Assembly: GCA_024225895.1 (NCBI GenBank)
Contig: JAAEMC010000128.1
Span: 1-14,663, forward strand
Direction: 5' to 3'
Length of the DNA: 14,663 bases
Source: Desulfobacteraceae bacterium
GTDB lineage: Bacteria; Desulfobacterota; Desulfobacteria; Desulfobacterales; Desulfobacteraceae
Below the pieces are notes generated by a model. It was given only the letters and a program-made list of their open reading frames with translations, had not been told where the DNA came from and ran no database searches. Made by a program: the position numbers and the translations under genes. This document shows positions 5,273 through 13,783 of this stretch, in pieces (positions within the stretch are counted from its first letter, which is position 1; each line of letters starts with the position of its first letter).

Positions 5273-7234
5273 ATGGAATTGCAAAAGAAGGTAATCCTTT
5301 TTTCCGTATTATTGTCTGTGATCCCTGTTGTTGTCCTGGGGACCAGTATATATTTCTTTGCCCGTAACAGCATCTTTGAATTAACACAAGAAAAATTATC
5401 CCTTCAGGTACAAACCTTCCGCGATGATATAGCGCAAAGACTTTCCCAGACAAATAAAACACAGAATAAAGCCAGGGAGAATGCCAGGACAATTTTGGAG
5501 CAGCAGGCGGTTCTGGTGCACGAAACCTGCCGGCAATGGTCTGGATCTGAGGAGGCATTGAAGGACTGGATCGCCCGAATTCAAGTCGACACCACTGGAT
5601 ATGTTTATGTGCTCAATTATGACGGCAGATATGTGGTAAGCAAAAATAGGTCTGCTGACGGAAAAGATATTTCGCAACTCACAGATACATCCGGCCGGTT
5701 GTTTATCCAGGATATCGTAAGAAAGGGAAGAGGGCTTGTTTATGATAATATTGATTTTGATATCTATTCATGGCTGAGTCCAGGTGAAACTGTGCCCAGA
5801 AATAGGATCTCAGCCATATTCCATTTGCCAAAAAGAAAATGGATTGTGGGGATTTCAAACTATTATGACGATTTTACATATATTGATCAGGTCAGAATCC
5901 AAAAAGAGAAGTTTATTGAAAAATTGATGGCACAAAAGGTGGGTGCCCAAGGATGCATGTATGTGATCAATTCAAAGGGTGATGTTCTTGCCCATCCCAA
6001 AAGCCTGGCAAAAAATGTCCTGGCCCGTGACTATGCGAAAAAGATATGCCAAACAAAAGAAGGAGTGCTGGAGTACTCTTGGGAAGGCAGTCGAATGATA
6101 GCTGCTTTCAGCTATTTTGCACCATTGGATTGGATTATTGTATCCGGATCACAGGTAAAGGATTTTTTTATACTTCTTGACAATATCCGTAGTCTGATTC
6201 TCTGGGTTGGGAGTGTGATTCTGTTGGCTGCCGTAATGCTTGGCCTGTCTGTGGCCGGGGAAATATCTAAAAGCCCTCAATTTATAGGCCTTGTCTCCCA
6301 GATTCATAAGAAACCTAATCAGACGGCCAATACTTCGGGAGCATTGTCTTCAGCTGTAACCCGTAAGGTTGCGGGCATTGGGGAAGCTGCTTTTTCCCTG
6401 AAACAAATATGCACCGTGGCCAGCCGGAAAACCCGGGATGCCAATGAAACAAAATATATAATGAAATACGCACAAAGGGTCGTGGACGAAGCCAATGGCT
6501 CCATGGAGCGGCTGACACAGTCCATGGGTGAAATATTCAGAGATAGCCAGGAAACGTACGTGATAATGAAAACCATAGATGAGATCGCTTTCAAGATCAA
6601 CCAGTTGGCTTTGAATGTATCTGCTGAATCGGCAAAGGCCGGGGAATCCGGAAATAGTTTTACCGCAGTGACGGATGATGTCCGGAATCTGGCGATGAAG
6701 GCTTCAGACATCGCCATGTTCACTTCCCAGCTTCTTGAAAGGATGATGACACATATGTCAGAGGGAGTCCGGTTTTTAGCCGAAACCAACGAGGCTTTTG
6801 AAGATGTTACCAAAAGTGTTGGAGACACAGATGAAATGCTCTCTCGGATATCACAAGCTTCAAAAGAACAATCCAATAGTATCAGACTGATCAATTCGGT
6901 TATTGCTCAGATGGAACAGGCGATACAGGAGCATTCATTTAAAGCCGGAAAATCTGCTGCTGAATCTGAGGAAATGAATGCCCAGACTGCCTGGTTTCGT
7001 AACTTTATCATGAAATTAGCGGCACCGGCGGCAGGTAAAAGCGGTTCTGAGGAATCGGCAAATGCTTCTTGGATGGGCAATGGCGGCATTGATGCCATTC
7101 AAAACAATCTGCCGGCCGTTCCCATAAAAACAAAAAAGAGTACTTCGTTAAACAATGATACCGGAATCAGGTCCCAGGATGTGATCAGTTCAAAAAAAGA
7201 CATAGATATAGATGATGCGTTTGTTGACTTTTAA
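5273..7234 (+). CDS. Divergent methyl-accepting chemotaxis protein, double Cache, no visible HAMP
   Basis: The 653-aa product starts after AGGAAG. Residues 7-29 are a transmembrane helix. The periplasmic part (30-305) has two Cache-type blocks: 'TTGYVYVLNYDGRYVVSK' (107-124) and 'GAQGCMYVINSKGDVLAHP' (224-242), as in tandem sCache_2 sensors binding small molecules. Residues 306-328 are the second membrane helix. The following 50 residues show none of the usual HAMP pattern. The signalling hairpin is recognisable ('DEIAFKINQLALN', 436-448; 'DDVRNLA', 468-474) but the tip reads 'AESAKAGESGNSFTAV' instead of the near-invariant '[16 protein letters not shown]'. It has no CheR-docking pentapeptide at its end. 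It may signal poorly to CheA/CheW or use a different partner. Membership of the MCP family is clear; chemotaxis function is not. Confidence 0.85.
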   Translation: MELQKKVILFSVLLSVIPVVVLGTSIYFFARNSIFELTQEKLSLQVQTFRDDIAQRLSQTNKTQNKARENARTILEQQAVLVHETCRQWSGSEEALKDWIARIQVDTTGYVYVLNYDGRYVVSKNRSADGKDISQLTDTSGRLFIQDIVRKGRGLVYDNIDFDIYSWLSPGETVPRNRISAIFHLPKRKWIVGISNYYDDFTYIDQVRIQKEKFIEKLMAQKVGAQGCMYVINSKGDVLAHPKSLAKNVLARDYAKKICQTKEGVLEYSWEGSRMIAAFSYFAPLDWIIVSGSQVKDFFILLDNIRSLILWVGSVILLAAVMLGLSVAGEISKSPQFIGLVSQIHKKPNQTANTSGALSSAVTRKVAGIGEAAFSLKQICTVASRKTRDANETKYIMKYAQRVVDEANGSMERLTQSMGEIFRDSQETYVIMKTIDEIAFKINQLALNVSAESAKAGESGNSFTAVTDDVRNLAMKASDIAMFTSQLLERMMTHMSEGVRFLAETNEAFEDVTKSVGDTDEMLSRISQASKEQSNSIRLINSVIAQMEQAIQEHSFKAGKSAAESEEMNAQTAWFRNFIMKLAAPAAGKSGSEESANASWMGNGGIDAIQNNLPAVPIKTKKSTSLNNDTGIRSQDVISSKKDIDIDDAFVDF

Positions 7235-7377
7235 GATGAATTGCAACTTGGGTCTGCCTATGTCTCCTTGAGCCGGCAGCCGGTTGAAAATTGAGTTATA
7301 AAGGACGATTAATTTGAAAGGCCGGGTAAGCTGTTAAAGAATGTTGAATATGGTTCAAGGCCATGCTTGACCATTCC

Positions 7378-9387
7378 CTACAGGGATTTTTCCAGAAGCA
7401 TGTTGATACTGCTGATATAGTCTTTGTTCCGGCAGGGCTTTGAAACATGATCAACCCATTTGTCCTTTTCCTTCAGCTCCTTTATGGATTCTAAAAACTC
7501 CAGATTCCCGGAGGAAAAAAGAATTGGAACATTTTTGTTGGTTTTACGGATATGATGGTATATGTCCATGCCCGTGATCGTTCCGGGCAGGATATAATCC
7601 AGGCTGACAAGATCGTACTGGTTCTTGTCAAATAACTCAATTGCCGTATGTCCGTCGATGGCAATCTCTACTTTGTGGTTGCAGGGTTTCAGTGTGAGTA
7701 TCCTTTTTTGAACTTCTGAAATGTATGGCTCATCCTCCACAAGGAGTATGAATTTATTTTGCAATAGCTTTTGATTTGCCACTTCTTTTTTTTCATGGGC
7801 GGCCAACTTGTTTTTAACCACAGGCAGCTTTATGGTCAGTTTTGTACCAGATCCAAATTCAGATTCAATCAGGATTTTTCCCAGGTGCAGCTCAATATAT
7901 TTTTTTACATTGGAAAGGCCGTATCCTGTGCCTTTTATATTATTCTGATAGGAGTAGGTGAGATCTTGGCTCCCTTTTAAGGTGAATGAGGGATCATAGA
8001 TGTGATTCAGGTGCTCTTTGGGAATGCCGCAGCCGTTATCTTCGATGTCAAGGCAGATATAGTTATTTTCAACATAAGTACGGATAGATATTTTGGGTGC
8101 TTCAGACAAGCTGACGGCATGGATGGCATTTTGTGCCAGGTTGATCAGTGCATGTTCAATCATCCCGGGATCGGCCAGAAGGTCAGGAACTCCGGCCTGG
8201 TCAATGCGGATCAGATCAATTTTTTTCAAGTCTTTTTTTAACATGTTCAAAATCAGTTCAACTTTTTCATTAAGCCTGAAATGTTTTTGTTTGGGTTCAT
8301 TGTCTTTGGCAAAAGCAACCAGATTCCGGGTCAGGTTCCGTCCCCGGTTGGTCTGTTCAAAAACCAGGTTAAGCCGTTTTTTTGTCTCCGCATCATTGCA
8401 CCCCATAAGGGATAGTTCAACATTGCCCATGATAATGCCTAAAATATTGTTGAAATCATGGGCGATTTTGCCGGCTACCCGGCCGATCAGGGCAAGTTTG
8501 GACTGTTCCGCAGCTATTTTCCGGATTTTTTTTCTCTCTGTTTCCATTGCTTTTCGATGGGTGATATCCCGCGCCACTGCAAGGATCATGGGCTGATCTT
8601 CCAGTTCAATGATCGTTGAATTGATTTCAACAGGGAAGGGATCTCCTGATTTGTTAATGTGGGTGGTTTCAAAAATCAATTGCCCTTCAGATTTGAGTCT
8701 TTCCCGGTGGCCAACAGATGAATGGTCCTTTGCGTCCGACGGCACCGTAATGTCCAGTGCCGAGAGTTTTAAAAATTCATTTCTGGTATAACCGTACCGC
8801 CTGCAGGCAGTTTCATTTACATCAGTAAACAAATCAAACCCCCCTTCGCAATAAGGATGCAGGAAAATGGCGTCATCAATCGCATTGAAGGTCAAACGGG
8901 TCCTTTCCCGGCTGGCCTCCAATGCATTTTGCATCTCTTTGTACTGGGTGATATCCCTTATAAACTCAACAATCCCCGTAATTTTTTTTGTCTTTGGATG
9001 TGTGATGGGATAGCAGCACACCTCAAGCCATTTTGTTTTATCCCCGAGAGGCCCGTTTATAACAGCCATTTGTGTTTGTCCGGTTTCAAGACTTTTAATT
9101 GTAGGGCAGGGATCGCATGGCGTTTCAAGGTTCTGGTAACACTGAAAACATTTTTTACCTTCAAGGGGGAGCTGGGCAGCATGCCATTTTTTCATCACCC
9201 CGTTCACATGCCGGATGGTAAGATCCGGGTTCAGGATGCTGATCCCGTCCTGGATGCTTTCAAGTACATTGAACATGAATTCCTCGGTTTCCCTGATTTC
9301 ATCTTCACAGTATCCTTTTTTGGAAAGGGTTGTTTCCAACTCGTCGACACGTTGCAAGAGTGATTTATAAGTTGGTTTTTTTTTCAT
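7378..9387 (-). CDS. Hybrid sensor histidine kinase, PAS-PAS-HisKA-HATPase-REC
   Basis: This 669-aa cytosolic kinase has no membrane segment. Residues 8-35 form a short coiled coil. PAS 1 (about 38-147) contains a Cys-X2-Cys-X7-Cys-X2-Cys set (C80, C83, C91, C94). PAS 2 spans about 160-278. The phosphoacceptor H-box is 'AGKIAHDFNNIL' with His310. The ATPase domain shows the N-box 'NLAQNAIHA' (416-424), 'DNGCGIP' (450-456), 'YDPSFTLK' and 'KGTGYGL' (485-491). A receiver domain follows (about 545-669) with acidic pair Glu551-Asp552, phosphoacceptor Asp597 ('SLDYILPG'), Ser625/626 and Lys650 ('SKP'). It likely autophosphorylates on His310 and passes phosphate to Asp597, then to an unlinked partner. 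No output regulator is adjacent. It is convergent with the preceding receptor gene. The ribosome site is weak. Confidence 0.9.
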   Translation of the reverse strand: MKKKPTYKSLLQRVDELETTLSKKGYCEDEIRETEEFMFNVLESIQDGISILNPDLTIRHVNGVMKKWHAAQLPLEGKKCFQCYQNLETPCDPCPTIKSLETGQTQMAVINGPLGDKTKWLEVCCYPITHPKTKKITGIVEFIRDITQYKEMQNALEASRERTRLTFNAIDDAIFLHPYCEGGFDLFTDVNETACRRYGYTRNEFLKLSALDITVPSDAKDHSSVGHRERLKSEGQLIFETTHINKSGDPFPVEINSTIIELEDQPMILAVARDITHRKAMETERKKIRKIAAEQSKLALIGRVAGKIAHDFNNILGIIMGNVELSLMGCNDAETKKRLNLVFEQTNRGRNLTRNLVAFAKDNEPKQKHFRLNEKVELILNMLKKDLKKIDLIRIDQAGVPDLLADPGMIEHALINLAQNAIHAVSLSEAPKISIRTYVENNYICLDIEDNGCGIPKEHLNHIYDPSFTLKGSQDLTYSYQNNIKGTGYGLSNVKKYIELHLGKILIESEFGSGTKLTIKLPVVKNKLAAHEKKEVANQKLLQNKFILLVEDEPYISEVQKRILTLKPCNHKVEIAIDGHTAIELFDKNQYDLVSLDYILPGTITGMDIYHHIRKTNKNVPILFSSGNLEFLESIKELKEKDKWVDHVSKPCRNKDYISSINMLLEKSL

Positions 9388-9495
9388 ACGGGCATTTTCT
9401 TCATTTTGGCGTTTGCAATAGAGAAGGCATATCGTCTTTTTATAAAGGTTAAGTATACTACATGTGCTTTTTAATATAAAGCTATTTTCAAAGGG

Positions 9496-9511
9496 GATTT
9501 CAATTGAAATC
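9496..9511. promoter_or_regulatory. 16-base perfect palindrome, possible operator
   Basis: GATTTCAATTGAAATC is fully self-complementary with no spacer and sits about 110 bases upstream of the hybrid kinase start. It could bind a dimeric regulator; no other copy was noticed in the window. Confidence 0.35.
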
Positions 9512-9519
9512 GCCGGTAC

Positions 9520-9541
9520 AGTCCTGATTACAGGGCTTTTT
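9520..9541 (+). terminator. Rho-independent terminator-like hairpin with no gene upstream
   Basis: Arms AGTCCTG (9520-9526) and CAGGGCT (9531-9537) pair over seven bases (one G-U) around ATTA, and the transcript then runs into four to five U. On the plus strand no gene precedes it, because the kinase is transcribed away from it. It may end an unannotated small RNA or be chance. Confidence 0.35.
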
Positions 9542-9585
9542 GTTGGTTCTTATCTCAGCGCATCCTGTTTAAAAGGGGGAACAAA

Positions 9586-9669
9586 ATGAGGTTTTTGCTA
9601 TGGGTTTGGATGGGTTTTGAAAATCATTGGCTTTTTGTAAAAATCAGGCGCAATATAATTTTTGCATAG
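9586..9669 (+). CDS. Possible 27-aa small protein
   Basis: The open frame begins with ATG preceded by AGGGGGA at a good distance and ends with TAG. The product begins 'MRFLLWVWMGF', contains three Trp, and ends with a basic then hydrophobic tail ('IRRNIIFA'). It could be a membrane-associated micropeptide. It is listed because the ribosome site is strong; with so short a frame, chance is a real alternative. Confidence 0.2.
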   Translation: MRFLLWVWMGFENHWLFVKIRRNIIFA

Positions 9670-9920
9670 CATATTTTTTATTGCACCCCAATGACCCGAA
9701 AACACAGATTAGATGAACAATTATTGTTAAGCATTCCAATTGTAGAAATTGATGTTGAGTTCCAGTTGTCTTAACTTGCTGAAAGGATAGTAAGAATAAG
9801 AACTCCCACCGGTATATATATTGCTTATATTTTTGTTTTACGTAAACAAATGACGCCAGCTCATTTTGTTTATGTTTTGAATTGTTAATCAGTGTTTCAA
9901 TTTTATGAGGAGAGGTTATT

Positions 9921-10808
9921 ATGAAAAAGACTGCTGCCTGTATCTTTGTTATTCTCGTGGTATGCTTAAGCGGAACTTGTTTTGCACAAAATAATTATAA
10001 AATTGGTGTGTTGGCAAAAAATGGCCCTGTAAAAGCACTTAAAATGTGGAAAAGTACAGGAGAATACCTGTCTTCCCAAGTTGACGGTAATTTTGAAGTG
10101 GTTCCTCTTGATTTTGATGCTGTATTTCCGGCCATTGAAAAGGGGGAAATCGATTTTTTCTTAATCAATTCTTCAATGTTCATCACAGCAAAGGTCAAAT
10201 ACGATTCCGCGGCCATTGCCACAATGATAAATTCGCGGCAGGGCAAACCCCTAAAATCATTTGGCGGGGTGATTTTCACCAGCGAGGATAACGAAGAGAT
10301 CAACTCTGTAAACGATCTCTCCGGTAAAGCGTTTATGGCTGTAAAAAAATCTTCGTTTGGCGGCTGGCAGATGGCATACATGGAACTGCTCAATCAAGGT
10401 GTTGATCCGTTGAAAGATTTTTCAAAACTCGATTTTGGCGGAAAACATGATAATGTTGTGCTTGCAGTTCAAAACGGTGTCGCAGATGCCGGTACCGTTA
10501 GGACAGACACCTTGGAAAGAATGGCGGCAACAGGAATAATTGAATTGTCTGATTTTAAAATTATTACTTCCAAAACACATGCCGGTTTTCCTTTTTTAAC
10601 CAGCACATCCCTCTATCCAGAATGGCCCCTGGCAAAAACAAAAAAGACATCTGATGATATTGCCCAGAAGGTTGCCGCTGCATTAAAACAATTAAAAGCA
10701 GATGCAAAAGCTGCCAAGGATGCAAAGATTGTAGGGTGGACAGATGCCCTTGATTATAGCGGCGTTGAAAACTTACAGATGAAATTGAAAGTCGGTGCCT
10801 ATAAATAA
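9921..10808 (+). CDS. PhnD-like periplasmic phosphate/phosphonate-type binding protein
   Basis: The 295-aa product has a signal peptide (residues 1-22, 'SGTCFA' before 'QNN'). It then has the PhnD-type fold opening 'YKIGVLAKNGPVKALKMWKSTGEYLSSQV'. Further family-like blocks are 'FDAVFPAIEKGEIDFFLINSSMF', 'SVNDLSGKAFMAVKKSSFGGWQMAYMELL' and 'HDNVVLAVQNGVADAGTVRTDTLERM'. This is the organisation of type II periplasmic binding proteins of the phosphate/phosphite/phosphonate group, which also serve as ligand-sensing modules of sensor proteins. The ribosome site AGGAGAGG precedes the ATG. No permease or ATPase gene follows; instead an MCP gene starts 84 bases downstream, so the protein may present a ligand to that receptor (inference). 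The ligand is not predictable; the family binds many anions. Confidence 0.85.
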   Translation: MKKTAACIFVILVVCLSGTCFAQNNYKIGVLAKNGPVKALKMWKSTGEYLSSQVDGNFEVVPLDFDAVFPAIEKGEIDFFLINSSMFITAKVKYDSAAIATMINSRQGKPLKSFGGVIFTSEDNEEINSVNDLSGKAFMAVKKSSFGGWQMAYMELLNQGVDPLKDFSKLDFGGKHDNVVLAVQNGVADAGTVRTDTLERMAATGIIELSDFKIITSKTHAGFPFLTSTSLYPEWPLAKTKKTSDDIAQKVAAALKQLKADAKAAKDAKIVGWTDALDYSGVENLQMKLKVGAYK

Positions 10809-10892
10809 AAGCAAGGCAGCCAAGCTAAAGAATGCGCTAATCTCCCAGGTTTTAGCAATTACCCTATTTTGTTTTTGGAGGTGTAACAAGTC

Positions 10893-13100
10893 ATGGAACC
10901 AAATGCCTATCCCAACGCCAATTCCGGTAAGAAAAGAGTAAACCTTAGTATCAAAATTTTGGTGCCGCTGATTGTGATTCTTGCCGGTTCACTTTTGGGG
11001 CTCTCATTGATGATTATTAATACCCAAAGCAAGTCTTTGAATGAGATGGCTGAACAGATCAACAGATTGTTATCCGATTCTAACAAAACCGTTGGTGCTT
11101 CCCTTGACAAAATGAGTGCGGGTGTCAGCTCAAACTTTGAACATATGTCTGAAACCACTTCTAAGCTTCTTACGGAATCCACAAACAGGGCATTGGTTGG
11201 TGAAAAGAAAAAGATTGAGGAGGGGTGGGTCGGCTTTTTGGAAGAGAATGCACAAAGTTTGGCAGCACTGCTTGCCAGGGTTGCACCATCGGCTATTTTA
11301 AACAATGACTATACAACCCTTATATCCTATGTCAAATCGGCAAGTTCAAATAACAATGTGGTTTATGCCATTTATTTGAGACCAAATGAAAAACCCTATG
11401 TAAGATTCTTTGATAAAAATAAGGAAAAAATAAAAGAATATTTGGACAAGGGTGAGGGCAAAAAAAAGTATCAGAAAATCATTAGTGCCTCAATGAATGA
11501 TCCAGAGGTTTTCATTGTAAAAAAGCAAATTGAATTGGAAGGAAATGATTTGGGATCAATTATTCTTTGCATGAGCAAAGCTCAGGTCAATCTGAAGATC
11601 GCAACAATGTCCGCAAGTTTTAATTTCCTCAGTATGAAAAATTCAGTCTTCATTGAAAGCATTTTAGGTGAAGAGACCCGAAAAGTAAAAACCAGCATGG
11701 ATTCAAGCATTTCAGAAGTCTACACAAAGAATGTCAATGCAGTGAAAAAAACCGGCGCCAGCATCATGCAATCCAGCGCACAGGTCAAACAGCAGACAAA
11801 AAACCAAATTTTGTTGTTTGGAACGATCTGCTGTCTTCTTATTTTTATCTGCAGTTGGTTTTTGTTCAAAATTTTTGTATTTCGACCATTGAATCAAGCC
11901 ACCTTTGGCCTAAAAAATATTGCTTCAGGAGAAGGGGATCTTACCCAGCGCCTGGACATTAAAACCAGGGACGAGCTTGGGGACTTAGCCACATGGTTTA
12001 ACGCATTCATTGAAAGGCTCAACAACATTGTTGTGGATATTGGTGGAAATGCTCAGACCGTTACAACAGCCTCAAAGCAGATGTGTCTGGCCTCTGAACA
12101 GATATCTGAGAGGTCAAAAGAATTGTCAGGCAAAGCCAATTCCGTGGCAGCCGCGTCAGAGGAGATGAGTTCAAACATGAATTCAGTTGCCGCTGCAAGT
12201 GAGCAGGCCTCCACCAATATCACCATGGTGACGGATTCTGCCTCTCAAATGCAGGGTACCCTCGGTGAAATTGCCGCCAATTGTGCAAAGGCAAGAACTA
12301 TCTCGGACGATGCAGCCAAACAAGTGGATAATGCATCTGAACGGGTCGTACTTTTGGGGCGGGCTGCCAAGGAAATTTCAAATGTAACGGAAGTCATCAC
12401 CGATATCGCAGAACAGACCAATCTTCTGGCGCTCAATGCAACCATAGAGGCCGCCAGAGCCGGAGAGGCAGGTAAAGGGTTTGCAGTAGTTGCCGCAGAG
12501 ATCAAAGGCCTTGCCAGCCAGACCGCTCAGGCCACCATGGAAATAAAGGAAAAGATTGCCGGCATTCAAGTCAGTTCAGATACCACTGTCCAGGATGTAA
12601 AAAAAATATCATCAGTCATTTCCGATGTGAATGAGATCGTCAATACCATTGCAGCCGCCATTGAAGAACAGTCCTCAAGCGCAACGGAAATTGCCCAGAA
12701 TATAGAACAGGCATCAAGCGGGATTGGCGAGGTCAATGGGAATGTGTCCCAGAGTTCGGATGTTTCCGGTGAAATTGCAAGTGATATTGCCACTGTGAAT
12801 TTGGTGGCAGACGATATGTCCAAAAGAAGTGCACAAATGAATCAAAGAGCTGCTGACTTGTCTGACTTATCTTTAAAATTAAAAGATATGATCAGCGTAT
12901 TTAAGGTTTCCGACAATAATGTTCATCAAGGTGAAATCCGGTTTGAAGAACAGCTTGAAATTCCACTCAAAAGTCATCCTGAAAAGGAGACTAAGATAAG
13001 GGAACCAGATACTTTTGAAGAAACGGATGAGGATTGGGAATCAGAACTGGATTCTGAAGCAGATGAAGTTAATGAAAAGAATAAGGAACCTGTAATATGA
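10893..13100 (+). CDS. Methyl-accepting chemotaxis protein with HAMP domain
   Basis: The 735-aa receptor starts after GGAGGTG. It has a short cytosolic N-terminus, a membrane helix at 19-42, a large periplasmic part (43-304) with helical flanks and a central sensor block ('[18 protein letters not shown]', 158-175), and a second helix at 305-328. HAMP follows (about 327-380: '[21 protein letters not shown]', 'RDELGDL..WFN'). The cytoplasmic hairpin tip is canonical: '[29 protein letters not shown]' region at 506-533. The C-terminus (about 680-735) is a long acidic tail without a CheR-docking pentapeptide. It should dimerise, bind CheW/CheA through the tip and be methylated. The closely spaced upstream binding protein suggests joint expression and a shared ligand. 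The stop lies 12 bases from the convergent next gene. Confidence 0.92.
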   Translation: MEPNAYPNANSGKKRVNLSIKILVPLIVILAGSLLGLSLMIINTQSKSLNEMAEQINRLLSDSNKTVGASLDKMSAGVSSNFEHMSETTSKLLTESTNRALVGEKKKIEEGWVGFLEENAQSLAALLARVAPSAILNNDYTTLISYVKSASSNNNVVYAIYLRPNEKPYVRFFDKNKEKIKEYLDKGEGKKKYQKIISASMNDPEVFIVKKQIELEGNDLGSIILCMSKAQVNLKIATMSASFNFLSMKNSVFIESILGEETRKVKTSMDSSISEVYTKNVNAVKKTGASIMQSSAQVKQQTKNQILLFGTICCLLIFICSWFLFKIFVFRPLNQATFGLKNIASGEGDLTQRLDIKTRDELGDLATWFNAFIERLNNIVVDIGGNAQTVTTASKQMCLASEQISERSKELSGKANSVAAASEEMSSNMNSVAAASEQASTNITMVTDSASQMQGTLGEIAANCAKARTISDDAAKQVDNASERVVLLGRAAKEISNVTEVITDIAEQTNLLALNATIEAARAGEAGKGFAVVAAEIKGLASQTAQATMEIKEKIAGIQVSSDTTVQDVKKISSVISDVNEIVNTIAAAIEEQSSSATEIAQNIEQASSGIGEVNGNVSQSSDVSGEIASDIATVNLVADDMSKRSAQMNQRAADLSDLSLKLKDMISVFKVSDNNVHQGEIRFEEQLEIPLKSHPEKETKIREPDTFEETDEDWESELDSEADEVNEKNKEPVI

Positions 13101-13112
13101 CAAACTATCAGG

Positions 13113-13577
13113 TTACCAGAGAAAGTATTTGGACTCATATTTTTTTTCAAACAATGTTCTAAGCCAGTATTTACGCGTGAAAATGATCCATGGTTTGAAG
13201 AAAACAAAATCCGGCAGAACATGGTACCAACAATACCCCAATCGCCGGTAATGCCTGTCAAGCTTTTTGGAAAATCCTATATCTTTGGCAGCAACTTTTA
13301 CCGCATCCCTCTGGCAGCGGGAGCCGAGAAAGGGTTTGATAATTCTGGCTTTAAATCCCTGCTCATATAACAAGTCCTTGATTCTTTTATAATTTTGGAA
13401 ACGGCTTTTCGCATCCATCTGGGCAAAGATAATCAGGCAAAATCCGTATCCTGCTAAAAAGAAGTACCATATACCAAGGATTTGGCCTTGGGCATAAGCC
13501 GTAAACACAAGTTTGGTAAAGCATAGAAAAAGCCCCATCCCGAAAACGGTCACAAGATGGAGTAATAATCCCACCAT
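13113..13577 (-). CDS. Small membrane protein with C-terminal 'CQR...WYH' domain, family not recognised
   Basis: From the ATG at 13577 the product is 154 aa. Residues about 3-25 and 31-53 are hydrophobic helices. They are followed by a basic cytosolic domain with 'LLYEQGFKARIIKPFLGSRCQR' (69-90, Cys88), 'AAKDIG' and 'HYRRLGYCWYHVLPD' (109-123), which look like conserved blocks, but I cannot name the family. The start is uncertain: the frame stays open far upstream, through repeat copy B to 13874. This ATG is the nearest candidate after the repeat and no strong ribosome site precedes it. The repeat may have replaced the original 5' end. It converges on the receptor gene, 12 bases between stops. 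Confidence 0.6.
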   Translation of the reverse strand: MVGLLLHLVTVFGMGLFLCFTKLVFTAYAQGQILGIWYFFLAGYGFCLIIFAQMDAKSRFQNYKRIKDLLYEQGFKARIIKPFLGSRCQRDAVKVAAKDIGFSKKLDRHYRRLGYCWYHVLPDFVFFKPWIIFTRKYWLRTLFEKKYESKYFLW

Positions 13578-13605
13578 TAGGTACTTTTGGAGCCTTTGAT
13601 ACCAT

Positions 13606-13724
13606 CCTGATCCACCATCAAGGCGCCACCTGCCGCGTTGCCTGCGTTCGATCCTCCTTGCGGAGTATGAGTTATACGCCTCAGTCGTCACTCCTTGACG
13701 CCTTGCATCTGACACCTTGATGGC
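13606..13724. repeat. Interspersed palindromic repeat, copy B
   Basis: This is the better-preserved copy of the repeat at 1987. Its left end ATCCACCATCAAGG and right end CACCTTGATGGCGG (13713-13726) are imperfect inverted repeats. Inside them CAAGGCG pairs with CGCCTTG (ending 13705), and GTATGAGTTATAC forms the apex. A perfect 12-base inverse of the left terminus (TTGATGGTGGAT) recurs farther out at 13772-13783, giving a possible 174-base unit 13610-13783. No target-site duplication or transposase was seen. Confidence 0.8.
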
Positions 13725-13771
13725 GGCCAGGGCTGTGCTTTTTTTTCTGTTATTGTGGCATGTTATGGAAT

Positions 13772-13783
13772 TTGATGGTGGAT
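13772..13783. repeat. Outer inverted copy of the repeat terminus
   Basis: TTGATGGTGGAT here is the exact reverse complement of ATCCACCATCAA at 13610-13621. It may be the far terminal inverted repeat of the whole element or the remains of a second, inverted copy. Confidence 0.45.

Larger units (their letters stand above)
9388..9920. other. 533-base divergent intergenic region
   Basis: It lies between the hybrid kinase (minus) and the binding-protein gene (plus), so it should hold both promoters. Contents seen: a 16-base perfect palindrome GATTTCAATTGAAATC (9496-9511), a terminator-like hairpin (9520-9541), a 27-codon open frame with a good ribosome site (9586-9669), and an imperfect palindrome TTGTTT-TACGTAAACAA near 9832-9850. 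A weak candidate promoter for the binding protein is TTGTCT with TAGTAA sixteen bases later (about 9767-9794). Confidence 0.5.

Noticed and set aside
6319..6894. 191-aa open frame on the minus strand inside the divergent receptor gene
   Set aside because: It lies wholly within a clear MCP coding region, has no ribosome site, and its Ser/Ala-rich sequence is the typical antisense shadow of MCP helices.
7374..7391. TCCC/GGGA hairpin followed by five T at the end of the kinase gene
   Set aside because: Only four base pairs; too weak to call a terminator, though it lies where the convergent receptor transcript would end.
8093..8596. 167-aa plus-strand frame inside the hybrid kinase gene
   Set aside because: It is antisense to the H-box and ATPase region, which carries all expected kinase motifs.
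8857..9363. 168-aa plus-strand frame inside the hybrid kinase gene
   Set aside because: It is antisense to well-supported PAS domains with no recognisable motif.
13387..13605. 72-aa minus-strand frame starting with ATG after AGG at the edge of repeat copy B
   Set aside because: It overlaps the better frame with two membrane helices and conserved-looking blocks; its own sequence is Pro/Cys-rich and shadow-like.
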